Positions 28,941 to 39,636 of a DNA stretch of 64,000 bases are shown in pieces. Numbering within the stretch: position 1 is the first letter of the stretch; each line of letters begins with the position of its first letter. Source of the stretch: Luteibacter sp. 9135 (GTDB lineage: Bacteria > Pseudomonadota > Gammaproteobacteria > Xanthomonadales > Rhodanobacteraceae); assembly GCF_000745005.1 (NCBI RefSeq), contig NZ_JQNB01000001.1, positions 2,039,501 through 2,103,500 on the forward strand. The letters are read 5' to 3'. A program made the translations under genes and the position numbers. The notes under the pieces are model-generated. The model had not been told where the DNA came from. It did no database searches and worked only from the letters and a program-made list of their open reading frames with translations.

Positions 28941-29252
28941 ATGGCGAACCAAAAGATTCGCATTCGGCTCAAGGCCTTCGATCATCGCCTGATCGATCGT
29001 TCGGCCAGCGAAATCGTCGAGACGGCCAAGCGCACTGGCGCCACGGTCCTCGGCCCGATCCCGCTGCCGACCAAGATTGAGCGCTACACCATTCTGGTGT
29101 CGCCGCACGTCGATAAAGATGCCCGCGACCAGTACGAGACCCGTACGCACAAGCGCGTTCTGGACATCATCGACCCCAACGACAAAACCGTGGACGCGCT
29201 CATGAAGCTCGATCTCGCGGCTGGCGTTGACGTGCAGATCAAGCTCGGCTGA
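28941..29252 (+). CDS. rpsJ: 30S ribosomal protein S10 (NusE)
   Basis: 30S head protein that also partners NusG/NusB in antitermination. Start at ATG 28941 ([19 protein letters not shown]), after AGGA; 103 residues as usual. Contains [26 protein letters not shown] and [10 protein letters not shown]. First gene of the S10 operon. Confidence 0.98.
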   Translation: MANQKIRIRLKAFDHRLIDRSASEIVETAKRTGATVLGPIPLPTKIERYTILVSPHVDKDARDQYETRTHKRVLDIIDPNDKTVDALMKLDLAAGVDVQIKLG

Positions 29253-29272
29253 GCGGATAAAAGGATACGAAG

Positions 29273-29914
29273 ATGAGTATCGGACTGGTTGGCCGCAAGT
29301 GCGGCATGAGCCGGCTCTTCACCGAAGACGGCCGCTCGATTCCGGTGACGCTGATTGAAGCGACCCCGAATCGTGTGACGCAGGTGAAGACCGAAGAAAA
29401 CGACGGCTACAGCGCCGTGCAGGTAACGACGGGCGCCAAACGTGCCTCGCTCCTGACATCGCCGCTGAAGGGTCATTACGCCAACGCCAAGGTCGAGCCG
29501 GGCCGCGGTCTGTGGGAATTTCGCGTTTCCGCGGAAGACGCAGGCAAGTACGCGATCGGCACCGAGATCAAGGCGGATGACGTCTTTACCGTCGGTCAGA
29601 CGGTCGACGTCGCCGGTGTGTCGAAGGGTAAGGGTTTCCAGGGCACCATCAAGCGTCACCATTTCAAGATGGGCGATGCCACGCACGGTAACTCGCTGTC
29701 GCATCGCGCCCCTGGCTCGATCGGCCAGCGCCAGACGCCGGGCCGCGTGTTCCCTGGTAAGAAGATGTCGGGCCACATGGGCGCGGTCAATCGCACCCAG
29801 CAGGGCCTCGAAGTGGTCAAGGTCGATGCCGAGCGTCACCTCATCGCTGTCAAGGGCGCTGTCCCTGGCGCGCCGGGTGGCGATGTCGTGATCCGTCCGA
29901 CGACCAAGGGCTGA
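29273..29914 (+). CDS. rplC: 50S ribosomal protein L3
   Basis: Large-subunit assembly protein near the peptidyl transferase centre. 213 residues: [17 protein letters not shown] at the start, [42 protein letters not shown] in the central loop that reaches the active site, and the C-terminal [24 protein letters not shown] before the ATG. Confidence 0.98.
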   Translation: MSIGLVGRKCGMSRLFTEDGRSIPVTLIEATPNRVTQVKTEENDGYSAVQVTTGAKRASLLTSPLKGHYANAKVEPGRGLWEFRVSAEDAGKYAIGTEIKADDVFTVGQTVDVAGVSKGKGFQGTIKRHHFKMGDATHGNSLSHRAPGSIGQRQTPGRVFPGKKMSGHMGAVNRTQQGLEVVKVDAERHLIAVKGAVPGAPGGDVVIRPTTKG

Positions 29915-29925
29915 GGAGAGACGCC

Positions 29926-30528
29926 ATGGAACTCAACGTTATTGGCGCCAAGGCGCTCACCGTGTCGGACGACGTGTTCGGCGGCGAGTACAAGAAGGCT
30001 CTCGTGCACCAGGTCGTCACCGCCTATCAGGCGGCTGGCCGTGCCGGCACGAAGGCTCAGCTGTCTCGCGGTCAGATGTCCGGTACGACCAAGAAGTTCA
30101 AGAAGCAGAAGGGTGGCGGTGCTCGCCACGGCGATTACCGCGCCCCGATCTTCGTCGGCGGTGGTGTGACGTTCGCGGCCAAGCCGCGCAGCTTCGAGCA
30201 GAAGGTCAACCGCAAGGCGTATCGCGTCGCGATTCGTTCCATCGTTGCCGAGCTCAACCGTCAGGATCGCCTGAAGGTCGTGACCGAGCTGTCGATGGAA
30301 GCCCCGAGCACCAAGGGCATGATCGCGAAGCTCGCCGAGCTCGAAGTCAAGGGTCGCGTGCTGCTGGTGTCGGAAGACGCCACCGAAGCGCTGTACCTGT
30401 CCGCCCGCAACATTCCGTATATCCACGTCGTCGACGTGCTGGCCCTGAATCCGGTCAGCCTTGTCGGTAGCGACTACGTCGTCATGACGGTGGACGCGGT
30501 CAAGAAGGTCGAGGAGTGGCTCGCATGA
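29926..30528 (+). CDS. rplD: 50S ribosomal protein L4
   Basis: Lines the exit tunnel. In E. coli L4 also represses the S10 operon through its leader. 200 residues with the tunnel loop [26 protein letters not shown] and the C-terminal [27 protein letters not shown]. Stop overlaps the rplW start (ATGA). Confidence 0.97.
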   Translation: MELNVIGAKALTVSDDVFGGEYKKALVHQVVTAYQAAGRAGTKAQLSRGQMSGTTKKFKKQKGGGARHGDYRAPIFVGGGVTFAAKPRSFEQKVNRKAYRVAIRSIVAELNRQDRLKVVTELSMEAPSTKGMIAKLAELEVKGRVLLVSEDATEALYLSARNIPYIHVVDVLALNPVSLVGSDYVVMTVDAVKKVEEWLA

Positions 30529-30818
30529 GCACCGAACGCACGCTCAATACGCTTCGCGCGCCGCACATCTCCGAGAAGTCGGCTCGCCTTGCTGAGAACA
30601 ACCAGTACGTTTTCGTCGTGGCGCCTGAGGCGACCAAGGCCGATGTCCGTGCAGCGGTGGAACACCTTTTCGACGTCAAGGTCGAGAACGTGAACCTCGT
30701 GAACACCAAGGGCAAGGTCAAGTCGTTCCGCAATCGCACTGGCAACCGCCAGGGCAAGCGCAAGGCCTACGTGCGCCTCGCCGACGGTCATACGATCGAC
30801 GTGTCGGCCAAGGCCTGA
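30525..30818 (+). CDS. rplW: 50S ribosomal protein L23
   Basis: Tunnel-exit protein that docks signal recognition particle and trigger factor. ATG 30525 ([22 protein letters not shown]) chosen over an in-frame GTG at 30516, because GAGGAG (30511-30516) then sits at normal distance and the start overlaps rplD by ATGA. 97 residues; core [25 protein letters not shown]. Confidence 0.97.
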   Translation: MSTERTLNTLRAPHISEKSARLAENNQYVFVVAPEATKADVRAAVEHLFDVKVENVNLVNTKGKVKSFRNRTGNRQGKRKAYVRLADGHTIDVSAKA

Positions 30819-30836
30819 GCCAGGAGTTGAATTGAG

Positions 30837-31658
30837 ATGGCACTGATCACTCACAAGCCGACCTCCCCGGGTCGTCGCGACGCAGTCAGCGTACGGACCG
30901 AAGGTCTGTACAAGGGCGCTCCTTACGCGCCCCTGACCGAATCGCAGTCGAAGACCGGCGGTCGCAACCATTACGGTCGCATCACCACACGTCATCGCGG
31001 CGGCGGTCACAAGCAGGCGTACCGCATCATCGATTTCAAGCGCGACAAGGAAGGCATTGCCGCCGTTGTCGAGCGTCTTGAATACGATCCGAACCGCACC
31101 GCGCACATCGCGCTGCTGTGCTACGCCGACGGCGAGCGCCGCTACATCATCGCGCCCAAGGGCGTGTCGGTGGGCGACCGTCTCGTGTCCGGTTCCGACT
31201 CCCCGATCAAAGCGGGCAACTGCCTGCCGCTTCGTTCGATCCCGGTCGGTTCCACGATCCACTGCATCGAGATGAAGCCGGGCAAGGGTGCGCAGATCGC
31301 ACGCTCCGCCGGTGCCTCGGTCCAGCTGGTCGCTCGCGAGCAGGGCTATGCCACGCTGCGTCTTCGCTCCGGCGAAATGCGTCGCGTACCGGTTGAATGC
31401 CGCGCCACCATCGGTGAAGTCGGCAACTCCGAGCACAGCCTGCGCAAGCTCGGCAAGGCCGGTAAGAAGCGTTGGGCCGGCATTCGTCCTACGGTTCGCG
31501 GCGTCGTCATGAACCCGGTGGACCATCCGCATGGCGGTGGTGAAGGCAAGACCTCGGGCGGCCGTCATCCGGTCTCGCCGTGGGGCACGCCGACCAAGGG
31601 CTACAAGACGCGTAACAACAAGCGCACCGAGCAGTTCATCGTGCGTCGTCGCAAGTAA
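30837..31658 (+). CDS. rplB: 50S ribosomal protein L2
   Basis: Essential for subunit joining and the peptidyl transferase centre. 273 residues: TPTSPGRR-type start, [24 protein letters not shown], the C-terminal rRNA-binding segment [36 protein letters not shown] with the conserved His of [13 protein letters not shown] precedes the start. Confidence 0.98.
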   Translation: MALITHKPTSPGRRDAVSVRTEGLYKGAPYAPLTESQSKTGGRNHYGRITTRHRGGGHKQAYRIIDFKRDKEGIAAVVERLEYDPNRTAHIALLCYADGERRYIIAPKGVSVGDRLVSGSDSPIKAGNCLPLRSIPVGSTIHCIEMKPGKGAQIARSAGASVQLVAREQGYATLRLRSGEMRRVPVECRATIGEVGNSEHSLRKLGKAGKKRWAGIRPTVRGVVMNPVDHPHGGGEGKTSGGRHPVSPWGTPTKGYKTRNNKRTEQFIVRRRK

Positions 31659-31671
31659 TTAGGAAACGATC

Positions 31672-31944
31672 ATGCCGCGCTCTCTAAAAAAAGGTCCGTT
31701 CGTCGACCTGCACCTCGTGAAAAAGGTGGAAGCCGCCGTTTCCGCCAATAACAAGCGTCCGATCAAGACCTGGTCGCGTCGTTCGATGATCCTGCCGGAG
31801 ATGGTCGGTCTGACCATCGCCATCCACAACGGCCGCCAGCACGTGCCTGTGTTGATCAACGAGAACATGGTCGGGCACAAGCTCGGCGAGTTCGCGGTGA
31901 CCCGCACGTACAAGGGCCACGCCGGCGACAAGAAGGGCAAGTGA
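31672..31944 (+). CDS. rpsS: 30S ribosomal protein S19
   Basis: 30S head protein. 90 residues, [19 protein letters not shown] at the N-terminus, [28 protein letters not shown] in the middle, [21 protein letters not shown] at the end. Stop overlaps the next start. Confidence 0.98.
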   Translation: MPRSLKKGPFVDLHLVKKVEAAVSANNKRPIKTWSRRSMILPEMVGLTIAIHNGRQHVPVLINENMVGHKLGEFAVTRTYKGHAGDKKGK

Positions 31945-32279
31945 TGAGCACCGAAGCCAAAGCGATCCTGCGCAGCGCCCGCATCTCGGCGCAGAAGGCA
32001 CGCCTGGTGGCTGACCTGGTCCGCGGTATGCCCGTGGGCCGAGCCAGCGACGTGCTCGCCTTCACCAACAAGAAAGCCGCTCACCTTGTTCGCAAGGTGC
32101 TGCTCTCCGCCGTCGCCAACGCCGAGAACAATCTCGGTGCGGACGTGGACGAGCTGAAGGTCGCCCGCATCTTCGTCGATGAAGGTCCGGCGATGAAGCG
32201 CATGTACGCCCGCGCCAAAGGCCGCGGTTCGCGCATCCTGAAGCGCACCAGCCACATCACTGTGGTTGTTGGCAACTGA
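31944..32279 (+). CDS. rplV: 50S ribosomal protein L22
   Basis: Exit-tunnel protein. ATG 31944 ([22 protein letters not shown]) chosen rather than the GTG one codon upstream; it shares its A with the rpsS stop. 111 residues with [22 protein letters not shown] and the extended hairpin [28 protein letters not shown]. Confidence 0.97.
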   Translation: MSTEAKAILRSARISAQKARLVADLVRGMPVGRASDVLAFTNKKAAHLVRKVLLSAVANAENNLGADVDELKVARIFVDEGPAMKRMYARAKGRGSRILKRTSHITVVVGN

Positions 32280-32294
32280 CTGGGGTAAGAGACG

Positions 32295-33017
32295 ATGGGT
32301 CATAAAGTTCATCCCACCGGTATCCGCCTCGGCATTGCCAAGGACTGGAACTCGAAGTGGTACGCAAACAAGGGTGAGTACGCGGTTTATCTGCAGGCCG
32401 ATCTCAAGGTCCGCGAGATGCTCCGCAAGAAGCTCGCCGCCGCCGGCATCTCGAAGATCCAGATCGAGCGCCCCGCCAAGACCGCCCGCGTGACGATCTA
32501 CACCGCCCGTCCGGGCGTGGTGATCGGCAAAAAGGGCGAGGACATCGAGAAGCTGCGTAAGGAAGTCACCGACATGATGGGCGTTCCGACGCACATCAAC
32601 GTCAGCGAAGTCCGTAAGCCAGAGCTCGACGCCCAGCTTGTCGCCGAATCGATCGCTCAGCAGCTAGAGCGTCGCATCATGTTCCGCCGCGCGATGAAGC
32701 GCTCGGTCGGTAACGCGATGCGCCTTGGTGCCCTGGGCATCAAGATCAACGTCTCCGGTCGTCTGAACGGCGCCGAGATCGCTCGCTCCGAGTGGGCCCG
32801 TGAAGGTCGCGTCCCGCTGCACACCCTGCGTGCGGACATCGACTACGGCACCGCCGAAGCCAAGACCCAATACGGCATCATCGGTGTCAAGGTGTGGGTC
32901 TACAAGGGTGAGATCTTCGATCTGGCGGCTGCCACGGCCGAGTCGAAGGAAGACCAGCAGCCTCAGCAGTCGCGCCGCGATGGTGGTGAAAACCGCCGCG
33001 AGCGGACGGCCAAGTAA
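32295..33017 (+). CDS. rpsC: 30S ribosomal protein S3
   Basis: 30S head and mRNA-entry protein with helicase role. 240 residues: [22 protein letters not shown], the KH domain with GxxG loop ([17 protein letters not shown]), and [26 protein letters not shown]. The Gln/Arg-rich tail after residue 215 is usual for xanthomonads. Confidence 0.98.
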   Translation: MGHKVHPTGIRLGIAKDWNSKWYANKGEYAVYLQADLKVREMLRKKLAAAGISKIQIERPAKTARVTIYTARPGVVIGKKGEDIEKLRKEVTDMMGVPTHINVSEVRKPELDAQLVAESIAQQLERRIMFRRAMKRSVGNAMRLGALGIKINVSGRLNGAEIARSEWAREGRVPLHTLRADIDYGTAEAKTQYGIIGVKVWVYKGEIFDLAAATAESKEDQQPQQSRRDGGENRRERTAK

Positions 33018-33028
33018 GGAGTGTTGCC

Positions 33029-33442
33029 ATGTTGCAACCTAAGCGCACCAAGTTCCGCAAGCAGTTCAAGGGCCGCAATGACGGCCTGGCGTTCAACTCC
33101 AACCTCGTGAGCTTCGGCGAGTACGGCCTCAAGGCGACGACGCACGGTCAGCTGACCGCGCGCCAGATCGAAGCGGCCCGTCGTTGCATCACGCGCTTCG
33201 TCAAGCGTGGTGGCAAGCTCTGGATCCGCGTGTTCCCGGACAAGCCGATCACCCGCAAGCCGATCGAGGTTCGAATGGGCGCCGGTAAGGGTAGCGTCGA
33301 GTTTTGGGTCGCTCCGATCCAGCCCGGTCGCATGCTTTATGAAATCGAAGGTGTCGACGAGACGACGGCACGCGAAGCGTTCCGTCTGGCCGCAGCCAAG
33401 CTGTCCGTCCAGACCCAGTTCGTCTCCAGGGCGGTGATGTAA
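33029..33442 (+). CDS. rplP: 50S ribosomal protein L16
   Basis: Binds near the tRNA elbow in the large subunit. 137 residues: [19 protein letters not shown], the conserved [31 protein letters not shown], and [19 protein letters not shown]. Stop TAA overlaps the rpmC ATG by one base. Confidence 0.98.
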   Translation: MLQPKRTKFRKQFKGRNDGLAFNSNLVSFGEYGLKATTHGQLTARQIEAARRCITRFVKRGGKLWIRVFPDKPITRKPIEVRMGAGKGSVEFWVAPIQPGRMLYEIEGVDETTAREAFRLAAAKLSVQTQFVSRAVM

Positions 33443-33627
33443 TGGCCAGCAAAGATATCAACCAGAAGTCGGCGGAAGAGCTTAAGCAGGATCTGCTGGA
33501 CCTTCGCAAGGAGCAGTTCAATCTGCGCATGCAGAAGGGCTCCGGTCAGCTCACTCAGCCGCACCAGCTGCGCCGCGTTCGGCGTGACATCGCCCGCACG
33601 AAGTTCGTGCTCGGCGCTAAGAAGTAA
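33442..33627 (+). CDS. rpmC: 50S ribosomal protein L29
   Basis: Two-helix protein at the tunnel exit beside L23. 61 residues: [45 protein letters not shown] region intact. Start overlaps the rplP stop (TAATG), indicating translational coupling. Confidence 0.97.
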   Translation: MASKDINQKSAEELKQDLLDLRKEQFNLRMQKGSGQLTQPHQLRRVRRDIARTKFVLGAKK

Positions 33628-33638
33628 GGACGGCGGAC

Positions 33639-33899
33639 ATGAGTGATAACACGAAGACGGCGCGCACCCTCACGGGGCGTGTCATCAGCAACAAGATGGA
33701 CCATACCGTAACGGTACTGATCGAGCGTCAGGTGCAGCATCCGCTGCTCGGCAAGATCATCCGCCGCTCCACGAAGCTTCACGCACATGACGAGACCGGT
33801 GCGAACGAGGGTGACCTGGTGCGGATCGCGGAATGCCGTCCGCTGTCGAAGACCAAACATCACCGCGTGGTCGAAATCGTCACGCGCGCTGAAGTCTAA
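33639..33899 (+). CDS. rpsQ: 30S ribosomal protein S17
   Basis: 16S rRNA 5'-domain binder of OB fold. 86 residues with [44 protein letters not shown] and [29 protein letters not shown] precedes ATG. Confidence 0.98.
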   Translation: MSDNTKTARTLTGRVISNKMDHTVTVLIERQVQHPLLGKIIRRSTKLHAHDETGANEGDLVRIAECRPLSKTKHHRVVEIVTRAEV

Positions 33900-33913
33900 G
33901 GAGAAGAGCAGCC

Positions 33914-34282
33914 ATGATTCAGGTGCAGAGCTCGCTTTCCGCCGCGGACAACAGCGGTGCGAAGGAAATGATGTGCATCAAGGTGCTGGGCGGCTCGAAG
34001 CGCCGTTATGCCAGCGTCGGTGATGTGATCAAGGTGACCATCAAGGACGCCATTCCTCGCGGCAAGGTCAAGAAGGGTGAGGTGTACAACGCCGTGGTGG
34101 TTCGTACCGCCAAGGGTGTGCGCCGCGCCGACGGTTCCGTGATCCGTTTCGACGGTAACGCGGCCGTGCTCCTCAACAATAAGCTCGAGCCGATCGGTAC
34201 CCGTATTTTCGGGCCGGTTACTCGCGAGCTGCGCAACGAGAAGTTCATGAAGATCGTCTCGCTCGCGCCCGAAGTGCTCTGA
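33914..34282 (+). CDS. rplN: 50S ribosomal protein L14
   Basis: Forms an intersubunit bridge. 122 residues: [33 protein letters not shown] and [21 protein letters not shown], ending [12 protein letters not shown]. In E. coli this is the first spc gene; here no clear promoter precedes it, so it is read from the S10 operon. Confidence 0.98.
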   Translation: MIQVQSSLSAADNSGAKEMMCIKVLGGSKRRYASVGDVIKVTIKDAIPRGKVKKGEVYNAVVVRTAKGVRRADGSVIRFDGNAAVLLNNKLEPIGTRIFGPVTRELRNEKFMKIVSLAPEVL

Positions 34283-34295
34283 GCGGAGGCCAGAC

Positions 34296-34607
34296 ATGAA
34301 CCGTATCCGCAAGGGTGATAACGTCGTCGTCATCACCGGCAAGAACAAGGGGCAGCGCGGCGACGTGCTGCGCGTCGATGGCGAGCGCGTCGTCGTCTCG
34401 AACGTCAATCTGGTCAAGCGTCACACCAAGCCGAACCCTCAGGCCAACCAGCCGGGCGGGATCGTCGAACGTGAGGCCTCGATCCATATCTCCAACGTAC
34501 AGCTCTTCAACTCCGCCACCAACAAGGGCGAGCGCGCTGGCACCAAGACGCTCGAGGACGGGCGCAAGGTGCGCGTGTTCCGCTCCGGCGAAGAAGTCGA
34601 CGCGTAA
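34296..34607 (+). CDS. rplX: 50S ribosomal protein L24
   Basis: Assembly initiator with a KOW motif. 103 residues: [70 protein letters not shown] precedes ATG. Confidence 0.98.
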   Translation: MNRIRKGDNVVVITGKNKGQRGDVLRVDGERVVVSNVNLVKRHTKPNPQANQPGGIVEREASIHISNVQLFNSATNKGERAGTKTLEDGRKVRVFRSGEEVDA

Positions 34608-34619
34608 GGAACCGAAGTC

Positions 34620-35159
34620 ATGACCCGTCTTGAAACGTTTTACAAAGAGTCGGTAATGCAGAAGCTCACTGAGCGCTTCGGTTACCAGAACGTCATGCAG
34701 GTGCCCCGCATCACGAAGATCACGCTCAATATGGGCGTCGGCGAAGCCGCCGGTAACAAGAAGATCCTCGACAATGCGGTCGCCGACATGACCAAGATCG
34801 CCGGCCAGAAGCCGATCACGACGAAGGCCCGCGTGTCGGTCGCTTCGTTCAAGATCCGCGACGGTTGGCCGATCGGTTGCAAGGTCACGCTGCGTCGTGC
34901 CCAGATGTGGGAATTCCTGGACCGCCTGATCAACATCTCGTTGCCGCGTACGCGCGACTTCCGTGGTGTCTCGGGCCGCGCCTTCGATGGTCGTGGTAAT
35001 TACAACTTCGGCGTCAAGGAACAGATCATTTTCCCGGAAATCGACTTCGATCAGGTTGATGCGCTGCGCGGTATGGATATCTCCATCACCACCACCGCCA
35101 AAACCGACGAAGAAGCCAAGGCGCTGCTGGAAGCCTTCAGCTTCCCGTTCCGCAACTGA
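34620..35159 (+). CDS. rplE: 50S ribosomal protein L5
   Basis: 5S rRNA-binding protein touching P-site tRNA. 179 residues with [50 protein letters not shown] and [29 protein letters not shown] precedes ATG. Confidence 0.98.
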   Translation: MTRLETFYKESVMQKLTERFGYQNVMQVPRITKITLNMGVGEAAGNKKILDNAVADMTKIAGQKPITTKARVSVASFKIRDGWPIGCKVTLRRAQMWEFLDRLINISLPRTRDFRGVSGRAFDGRGNYNFGVKEQIIFPEIDFDQVDALRGMDISITTTAKTDEEAKALLEAFSFPFRN

Positions 35160-35172
35160 TCACAGGTAGAAC

Positions 35173-35478
35173 ATGGCAAAGACCTCGATGGTCGAGCGCG
35201 ACCTCAAGCGCACCAAGCTCGTCAAAAAGTACGCTGCAAAGCGTGCGGAATACAAGGCGATCGTCCTTAGCGCGACCGCTTCGTACGACGAGAAGATGGA
35301 AGCCCAGACCAAGCTGCAGAAGCTTCCCCGTGATGCGAGCCCGTCGCGCCAGCGTAACCGCTGTGCACTGACCGGTCGTCCGCGCGGCGTCTACAGCAAG
35401 TTCGGCCTCGGTCGCAACAAGCTCCGCGAAGCCACCATGCGTGGTGACGTCCCGGGCCTGCGCAAGGCCAGCTGGTAA
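35173..35478 (+). CDS. rpsN: 30S ribosomal protein S14 (zinc-free type)
   Basis: 30S head protein. 101 residues, the long form; the C-terminal [28 protein letters not shown] lacks the CxxC pairs of the zinc-binding form, so it is independent of zinc. Followed by an unusual 166-base gap holding a promoter and hairpins before rpsH. Confidence 0.97.
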   Translation: MAKTSMVERDLKRTKLVKKYAAKRAEYKAIVLSATASYDEKMEAQTKLQKLPRDASPSRQRNRCALTGRPRGVYSKFGLGRNKLREATMRGDVPGLRKASW

Positions 35479-35522
35479 AACCAGCCTCCGCTTCGGCGGG
35501 GCAGGGCGCTCCTGGACAAAAC

Positions 35523-35551
35523 TTGTCCGGGGCGTCTCATGCTGCTATAGT
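35523..35551 (+). promoter_or_regulatory. Internal promoter in the spc operon, before rpsH
   Basis: TTGTCC (35523-35528), 17-base spacer, TATAGT (35546-35551). It lies in the rpsN-rpsH gap and would start a transcript for rpsH-rplF-rplR-rpsE-rpmD-rplO-secY. The -35 overlaps a small hairpin GGACAA-AAC-TTGTCC (35514-35528). Confidence 0.7.
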
Positions 35552-35578
35552 CGTTGGTCTGCGCAATGCAGACCGACG
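35552..35578 (+). promoter_or_regulatory. 11-bp inverted repeat after the internal spc promoter
   Basis: CGTTGGTCTGC (35552-35562), loop GCAAT, GCAGACCGACG (35568-35578), with one G-U pair. The expected start near 35558 is inside the left arm, so only readthrough RNA would form the full hairpin; it could also be a DNA operator. Confidence 0.55.
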
Positions 35579-35644
35579 ATGTGTCGGCACTACAATTTAA
35601 GATTTCCGGTCATACGGATATCGGTACTCTCAAGGGTTTTTCTT

Positions 35645-36040
35645 ATGAGCATGACTGATCCCATCGCCGATCTGTTTACGCGCATCCGTAACGGCCAGGC
35701 ATCTGGCAAAGCGGTTGTTCGTATGCCGTCGTCGAAAGTGAAGCTGGCCCTGGCCAAGCTTCTGCAGAACGAAGGCTACATCCTCGACGCCCGTACCGCT
35801 GACGAAGCGGGCAAGCCGGTCCTCGAGATCAAGCTGAAGTACTTCGAAGGCCGTCCGGCCATTGAAACCATTTCCCGTGTCAGCCGTTCCGGTCTCCGCG
35901 TCTACCGCGGCAAGGACGAACTGCCGAAGGTCCTCGGTGGCCTGGGTATCTCGATCATCTCGACTTCCGCCGGTCTCCTGACCGACGCGCAGGCCCGTTC
36001 CAAGGGTCTGGGCGGCGAAGTCATCGGCCAGGTGGCGTAA
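35645..36040 (+). CDS. rpsH: 30S ribosomal protein S8
   Basis: Binds 16S rRNA central domain; in E. coli it also represses the spc operon. ATG 35645 ([18 protein letters not shown]) chosen because AAGGG (35632-35636) is eight bases upstream; ATG 35651 is too far from it. 131 residues; C-terminal [32 protein letters not shown]. Preceded by an internal promoter. Confidence 0.97.
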   Translation: MSMTDPIADLFTRIRNGQASGKAVVRMPSSKVKLALAKLLQNEGYILDARTADEAGKPVLEIKLKYFEGRPAIETISRVSRSGLRVYRGKDELPKVLGGLGISIISTSAGLLTDAQARSKGLGGEVIGQVA

Positions 36041-36051
36041 GGAGTACCGAC

Positions 36052-36579
36052 ATGTCACGTGTAGCCAAGCTCCCCATCACCCTCCCGAAGGGCGTTGAAC
36101 TCTCCGTTGCCAATGGCACGGTCTCGGTCAAGGGCCCGAAGGGCACCCTGACGACCCACGAGCTGCCGGGCGTTTCGCTCTCGCAGGAAAACGGCGTCGT
36201 TTCGATCGTTCTCGCCGATGGCGCCGACGACAAGTTCGGTGGCACCGCCCGCGCGATCATCGCCAACATGGTCACCGGTGTTGCCAACGGCTTCGAGAAG
36301 AAGCTCGAACTGGTCGGCGTCGGTTATCGCGCGCAGCTCCAGGGCAAGGCCGTCAACCTGTCCCTCGGCTTCTCGCACCCGGTCGTCTTCGACGCGCCGG
36401 AAGGCATCACCATCGAAGTCCCGACGCAGACGGAGATCCTTATCAAGGGTGCCGACAAGCAGCTCGTGGGCCAGACGGCCGCCAAGATCCGTGCTTTCCG
36501 TTCGCCGGAGCCCTACAAGGGCAAGGGCGTTCGCTACGCCGGCGAGAAGATCATCCTGAAGGAAGCCAAGAAGGCCTAA
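36052..36579 (+). CDS. rplF: 50S ribosomal protein L6
   Basis: Binds near the sarcin-ricin loop. 175 residues: [52 protein letters not shown], and the C-terminal [31 protein letters not shown] precedes ATG. Confidence 0.98.
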   Translation: MSRVAKLPITLPKGVELSVANGTVSVKGPKGTLTTHELPGVSLSQENGVVSIVLADGADDKFGGTARAIIANMVTGVANGFEKKLELVGVGYRAQLQGKAVNLSLGFSHPVVFDAPEGITIEVPTQTEILIKGADKQLVGQTAAKIRAFRSPEPYKGKGVRYAGEKIILKEAKKA

Positions 36580-36609
36580 TCGGCCTATCCGCTTTCTGGA
36601 GACGAGAAG

Positions 36610-36960
36610 ATGAACAAGAATACATCCCGCCTGCGCCGCGCCAAGTCGACCCGTGCCCACATTCGTGAGCTCGCCGTCGCCCGCCTGAGCGTGCACCGCA
36701 CCGGTCAGCACATCTACGCCCAGGTCTTCGCACCGAACGGCACCGTCGTGGCAGCCGCCTCGACCGTGCAGAGCTCGGTTGCTGAGGGTCTCAAGAGCAA
36801 GAAGAACGTCGAGGCCGCCATCACGGTGGGTCGCATCGTTGCCGAGCGCGCCAAGGCCGCCGGTATCGAAGCCGTCGCGTTTGACCGCTCGGGTTTCCGT
36901 TATCACGGTCGCATCAAGGCTCTGGCCGATGCGGCGCGTGAGGCCGGCCTCAAGTTCTAA
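36610..36960 (+). CDS. rplR: 50S ribosomal protein L18
   Basis: 5S rRNA-binding protein. 116 residues: [57 protein letters not shown]. Followed by a 127-base structured gap before rpsE, long for this operon. Confidence 0.98.
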   Translation: MNKNTSRLRRAKSTRAHIRELAVARLSVHRTGQHIYAQVFAPNGTVVAAASTVQSSVAEGLKSKKNVEAAITVGRIVAERAKAAGIEAVAFDRSGFRYHGRIKALADAAREAGLKF

Positions 36961-36976
36961 GAGGCGTCAGGCCACG

Positions 36977-37072
36977 GCATCGGCTCCTCGGGGCCGGTGT
37001 CGCCCGATGTACCTACAACACCAAGCGGCGACCAAGCCGTAAACAGAAGTCCCGGCTAACCATCATTCCGGG
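36977..37072 (+). promoter_or_regulatory. Structured gap between rplR and rpsE
   Basis: Holds GCATCGGCTC-CTCG-GGGCCGGTGT (36977-37000; 10-bp stem with wobble pairs), then CGGC/GCCG (about 37025-37039) and CCCGG/CCGGG (37051-37055, 37068-37072). No T-run and no good promoter. Possibly an RNA control or processing element. Confidence 0.4.
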
Positions 37073-37087
37073 CTATCAGGAAAAGAG

Positions 37088-37597
37088 ATGTCCTCGACAG
37101 ATCGCGAAAATTCGGACGGCATGCTTGAAAAGCTTATCGCCGTCAACCGCGTGGCCAAGACCGTCAAGGGTGGCCGCCAGATGAGCTTCACCGCGCTGAC
37201 GGTCGTCGGCGACGGCGAAGGCCGCGTGGGCTTTGGTTATGGCAAGGCACGTGAGGTGCCGGTCGCCATTTCCAAGGCCATGGAACGCGCCCGCCGCAAC
37301 ATGGTGTCCATCGAACTCAACAACGGCACGCTGTGGTACGCCATCAAGGCCAACCACGGTGCGGCTCGCGTCTACATGCAGCCTGCCTCGCAGGGTACCG
37401 GCGTCATCGCCGGCGGCGCCATGCGCGCTGTCCTCGAAGTGGTCGGTGTGAAGGACGTGCTGGCCAAGGCCGTCGGCTCGCGGAACCCGATCAACCTCGT
37501 CCGCGCGACGATCAAGGGTCTGCAGGCCGTCGCCTCGCCGAAGCGCATCGCCGCCAAGCGTGGCAAGACGATCGAAGAGGTCCTCGGCAATGGCTAA
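37088..37597 (+). CDS. rpsE: 30S ribosomal protein S5
   Basis: Fidelity protein of the 30S body. 169 residues: [43 protein letters not shown] and the [29 protein letters not shown] loop. AGGA precedes the ATG; the end overlaps rpmD by eight bases. Confidence 0.98.
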   Translation: MSSTDRENSDGMLEKLIAVNRVAKTVKGGRQMSFTALTVVGDGEGRVGFGYGKAREVPVAISKAMERARRNMVSIELNNGTLWYAIKANHGAARVYMQPASQGTGVIAGGAMRAVLEVVGVKDVLAKAVGSRNPINLVRATIKGLQAVASPKRIAAKRGKTIEEVLGNG

Positions 37598-37793
37598 GAA
37601 GAATGAAACCGCCGCTGGCGGTACTGTCCGCGTGCGCCTGGTCAAGGGTCTGCGTGGCGTGCAGGGTCGGCATCGTCTGAGCGTCAAGGCCCTGGGCCTG
37701 AGCAGGATCAACGATGTCCGCGAACTGAAGGATAGCCCGCAGGTCCGTGGCCTTATCAACACGGTCTACTACCTGGTTCGGGTCGAGGAGTAA
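37590..37793 (+). CDS. rpmD: 50S ribosomal protein L30
   Basis: Small large-subunit protein. ATG 37590 ([20 protein letters not shown]) preceded by AGAGG at nine bases; a longer in-frame version would be inside rpsE. 67 residues with [44 protein letters not shown] core. Confidence 0.96.
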   Translation: MAKKNETAAGGTVRVRLVKGLRGVQGRHRLSVKALGLSRINDVRELKDSPQVRGLINTVYYLVRVEE

Positions 37794-37796
37794 GTC

Positions 37797-38228
37797 ATGC
37801 GTCTTAACGATCTCAGGCCCGGCAAGGGCGCTCGCAAGACCCGTACCCGCGTAGCGCGTGGTATCGGTTCCGGCCTCGGCAAGACCGCCGGCCGCGGTCA
37901 CAAGGGTCAGCACGCCCGTGCGGGTAACACGCACCGCGTCGGCTTCGAAGGCGGTCAGATGCCGCTGCAGCGTCGCCTGCCGAAGGTGGGCTTCCGCTCG
38001 CTGAAGAAGGCCGACACGCAGCAGGTCATGCTGTACCAGCTCGCCACCATCCAGGCCGACACGATCGATCTGATCGCTCTGCACGCCGCCGGTCTCGTGA
38101 CCAGCCGCGCGAAGAAGGTCAAGATCGTCCTGAAGGGTGAAATCAATCGCGCGATCAAGCTCTCGGGCGTGCTTGCGACGGCCGGCGCCAAGGCGGCTAT
38201 CGAAGCCGCCGGCGGCAGCGTGGAGTAA
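37797..38228 (+). CDS. rplO: 50S ribosomal protein L15
   Basis: Late-assembly large-subunit protein. 143 residues: [38 protein letters not shown] with its glycine-rich basic tail, [17 protein letters not shown], and a globular C-terminal part. Starts three bases after rpmD. Confidence 0.98.
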   Translation: MRLNDLRPGKGARKTRTRVARGIGSGLGKTAGRGHKGQHARAGNTHRVGFEGGQMPLQRRLPKVGFRSLKKADTQQVMLYQLATIQADTIDLIALHAAGLVTSRAKKVKIVLKGEINRAIKLSGVLATAGAKAAIEAAGGSVE

Positions 38229-38232
38229 TCAG

Positions 38233-39552
38233 GTGGCAGCAGCGCAGGGCACAACGCTCGGCTCGCTGGGCAAACTGACGGAACTGCGTCAGCGCATCTT
38301 CTTCTTGATTGGTGCGCTGATCGTCTTCCGCCTCGGTTCGTTCATTCCCGTTCCGGGCGTGAATCCTGAGGCGATGACGAGCCTGGTTGAGGGTGGTGGC
38401 GGCCTGCTGAACATGGTCAACATGTTCTCCGGCGGTTCTCTCTCGCGTTTTTCGGTGTTCGCGCTTGGTGTGGTGCCGTATATCTCGGCGTCGATCGTGG
38501 TGCAGATGATGGGCTCGGTCGTACCGTCGCTCATGGCTCTGCGCAAGGAAGGCGAGGCGGGTCGTCGCAAGATGACCATGTACACGCGTTTCGGCACGGT
38601 CGGCCTGGCGGCATTCCAGGCCTTCGGTATCGCGGTCGCCCTGCAGAAGCAGGTCGGCGCCAGCGGTCCGGTGGTCTATATGCCGGGTGCCGGCTTCGTC
38701 ATGGCATCGGTCGTCGGCCTCACCGCCGGCACGATGTTCCTGATGTGGCTGGGTGAGCAGATCACGGAGCGGGGTATCGGCAACGGTATCTCCATGCTGA
38801 TCTTCGCCGGTATCGTTGCGGGTCTGCCGGGTGCCATCGCGCACACGCTGACCATGGCGAACAACGGCGAGCTGTCGGTCCTGAAGCTGCTCATGGTCAC
38901 GGCACTGATTCTCGCGGTCACCGCCTTCGTGGTGTTCATGGAGCGCGCCCAGCGGCGCATTACCGTGAATTACGCGAAGCAGGGCAGCCAACGTCAGTTC
39001 CAGCGCCAGACCTCGCACCTGCCGCTGAAGATCAACATGGCGGGTGTCATTCCGCCGATCTTCGCGACCAGTCTTCTGCTCTTTCCGGCAACCGCCGCGA
39101 CCTGGTTCGGCTCCGCCCACCAGTCGCGCTGGTTGCAGTGGCTGACCACGGCGCTGAGCCCGGGCGAGCCGGTCCACGACATCGTGTTCGCGGTGCTGGT
39201 GATCGGGTTCGCCTTCTTCTATACGGCGATCGTGTTCAACTCGCAGGAAACGGCCGATAACCTCAAGCGTTCGGGCGCGCTGATTCCGGGCATCCGTCCG
39301 GGTCGCGCCACGGCAGACTACATCGATGGCGTCATGACCCGGCTTACCGGTGTTGGCGCGATTTACATCGTACTGGTCTGCCTGGTGCCCACGTTCATGC
39401 AGAACGCCTGGCACGTACCGTTCTATTTCGGCGGCACTTCGCTGCTGATCGTGGTGGTGGTGGTGATGGACTTCACGGCTCAGGTCCAGGCCCATCTCGT
39501 GAGCCACCAGTACGAGAGTCTGCTCAAGAAGTCCAATCTTCGCCGTGGCTGA
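38233..39552 (+). CDS. secY: Preprotein translocase channel SecY
   Basis: Ten-helix pore of the Sec translocon. Start at GTG 38233 (then [14 protein letters not shown]) because GGAG lies seven bases upstream and family members begin here; upstream codons belong to rplO in another frame. 439 residues: [11 protein letters not shown] after helix 1, [57 protein letters not shown] and the C-terminal [13 protein letters not shown]. Usual last gene of the spc operon; rpmJ does not follow. Confidence 0.96.
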   Translation: MAAAQGTTLGSLGKLTELRQRIFFLIGALIVFRLGSFIPVPGVNPEAMTSLVEGGGGLLNMVNMFSGGSLSRFSVFALGVVPYISASIVVQMMGSVVPSLMALRKEGEAGRRKMTMYTRFGTVGLAAFQAFGIAVALQKQVGASGPVVYMPGAGFVMASVVGLTAGTMFLMWLGEQITERGIGNGISMLIFAGIVAGLPGAIAHTLTMANNGELSVLKLLMVTALILAVTAFVVFMERAQRRITVNYAKQGSQRQFQRQTSHLPLKINMAGVIPPIFATSLLLFPATAATWFGSAHQSRWLQWLTTALSPGEPVHDIVFAVLVIGFAFFYTAIVFNSQETADNLKRSGALIPGIRPGRATADYIDGVMTRLTGVGAIYIVLVCLVPTFMQNAWHVPFYFGGTSLLIVVVVVMDFTAQVQAHLVSHQYESLLKKSNLRRG

Positions 39553-39630
39553 GATTGGACGTTAAGCCCCCAAGTAGGGGAGGCCTTGGCGCCCAGCGCC
39601 GCAGGACTTCCCGTTTAGGTTAATTCAGGT

Positions 39631-39636
39631 TAGAAT
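39631..39636 (+). promoter_or_regulatory. Possible alpha operon promoter (-10 TAGAAT)
   Basis: TAGAAT in an A+T-richer patch 42 bases before rpsM. The -35 is unclear. Small hairpins CCCC/GGGG and TGGCGC/GCGCC lie just upstream in the secY-rpsM gap. Confidence 0.4.
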
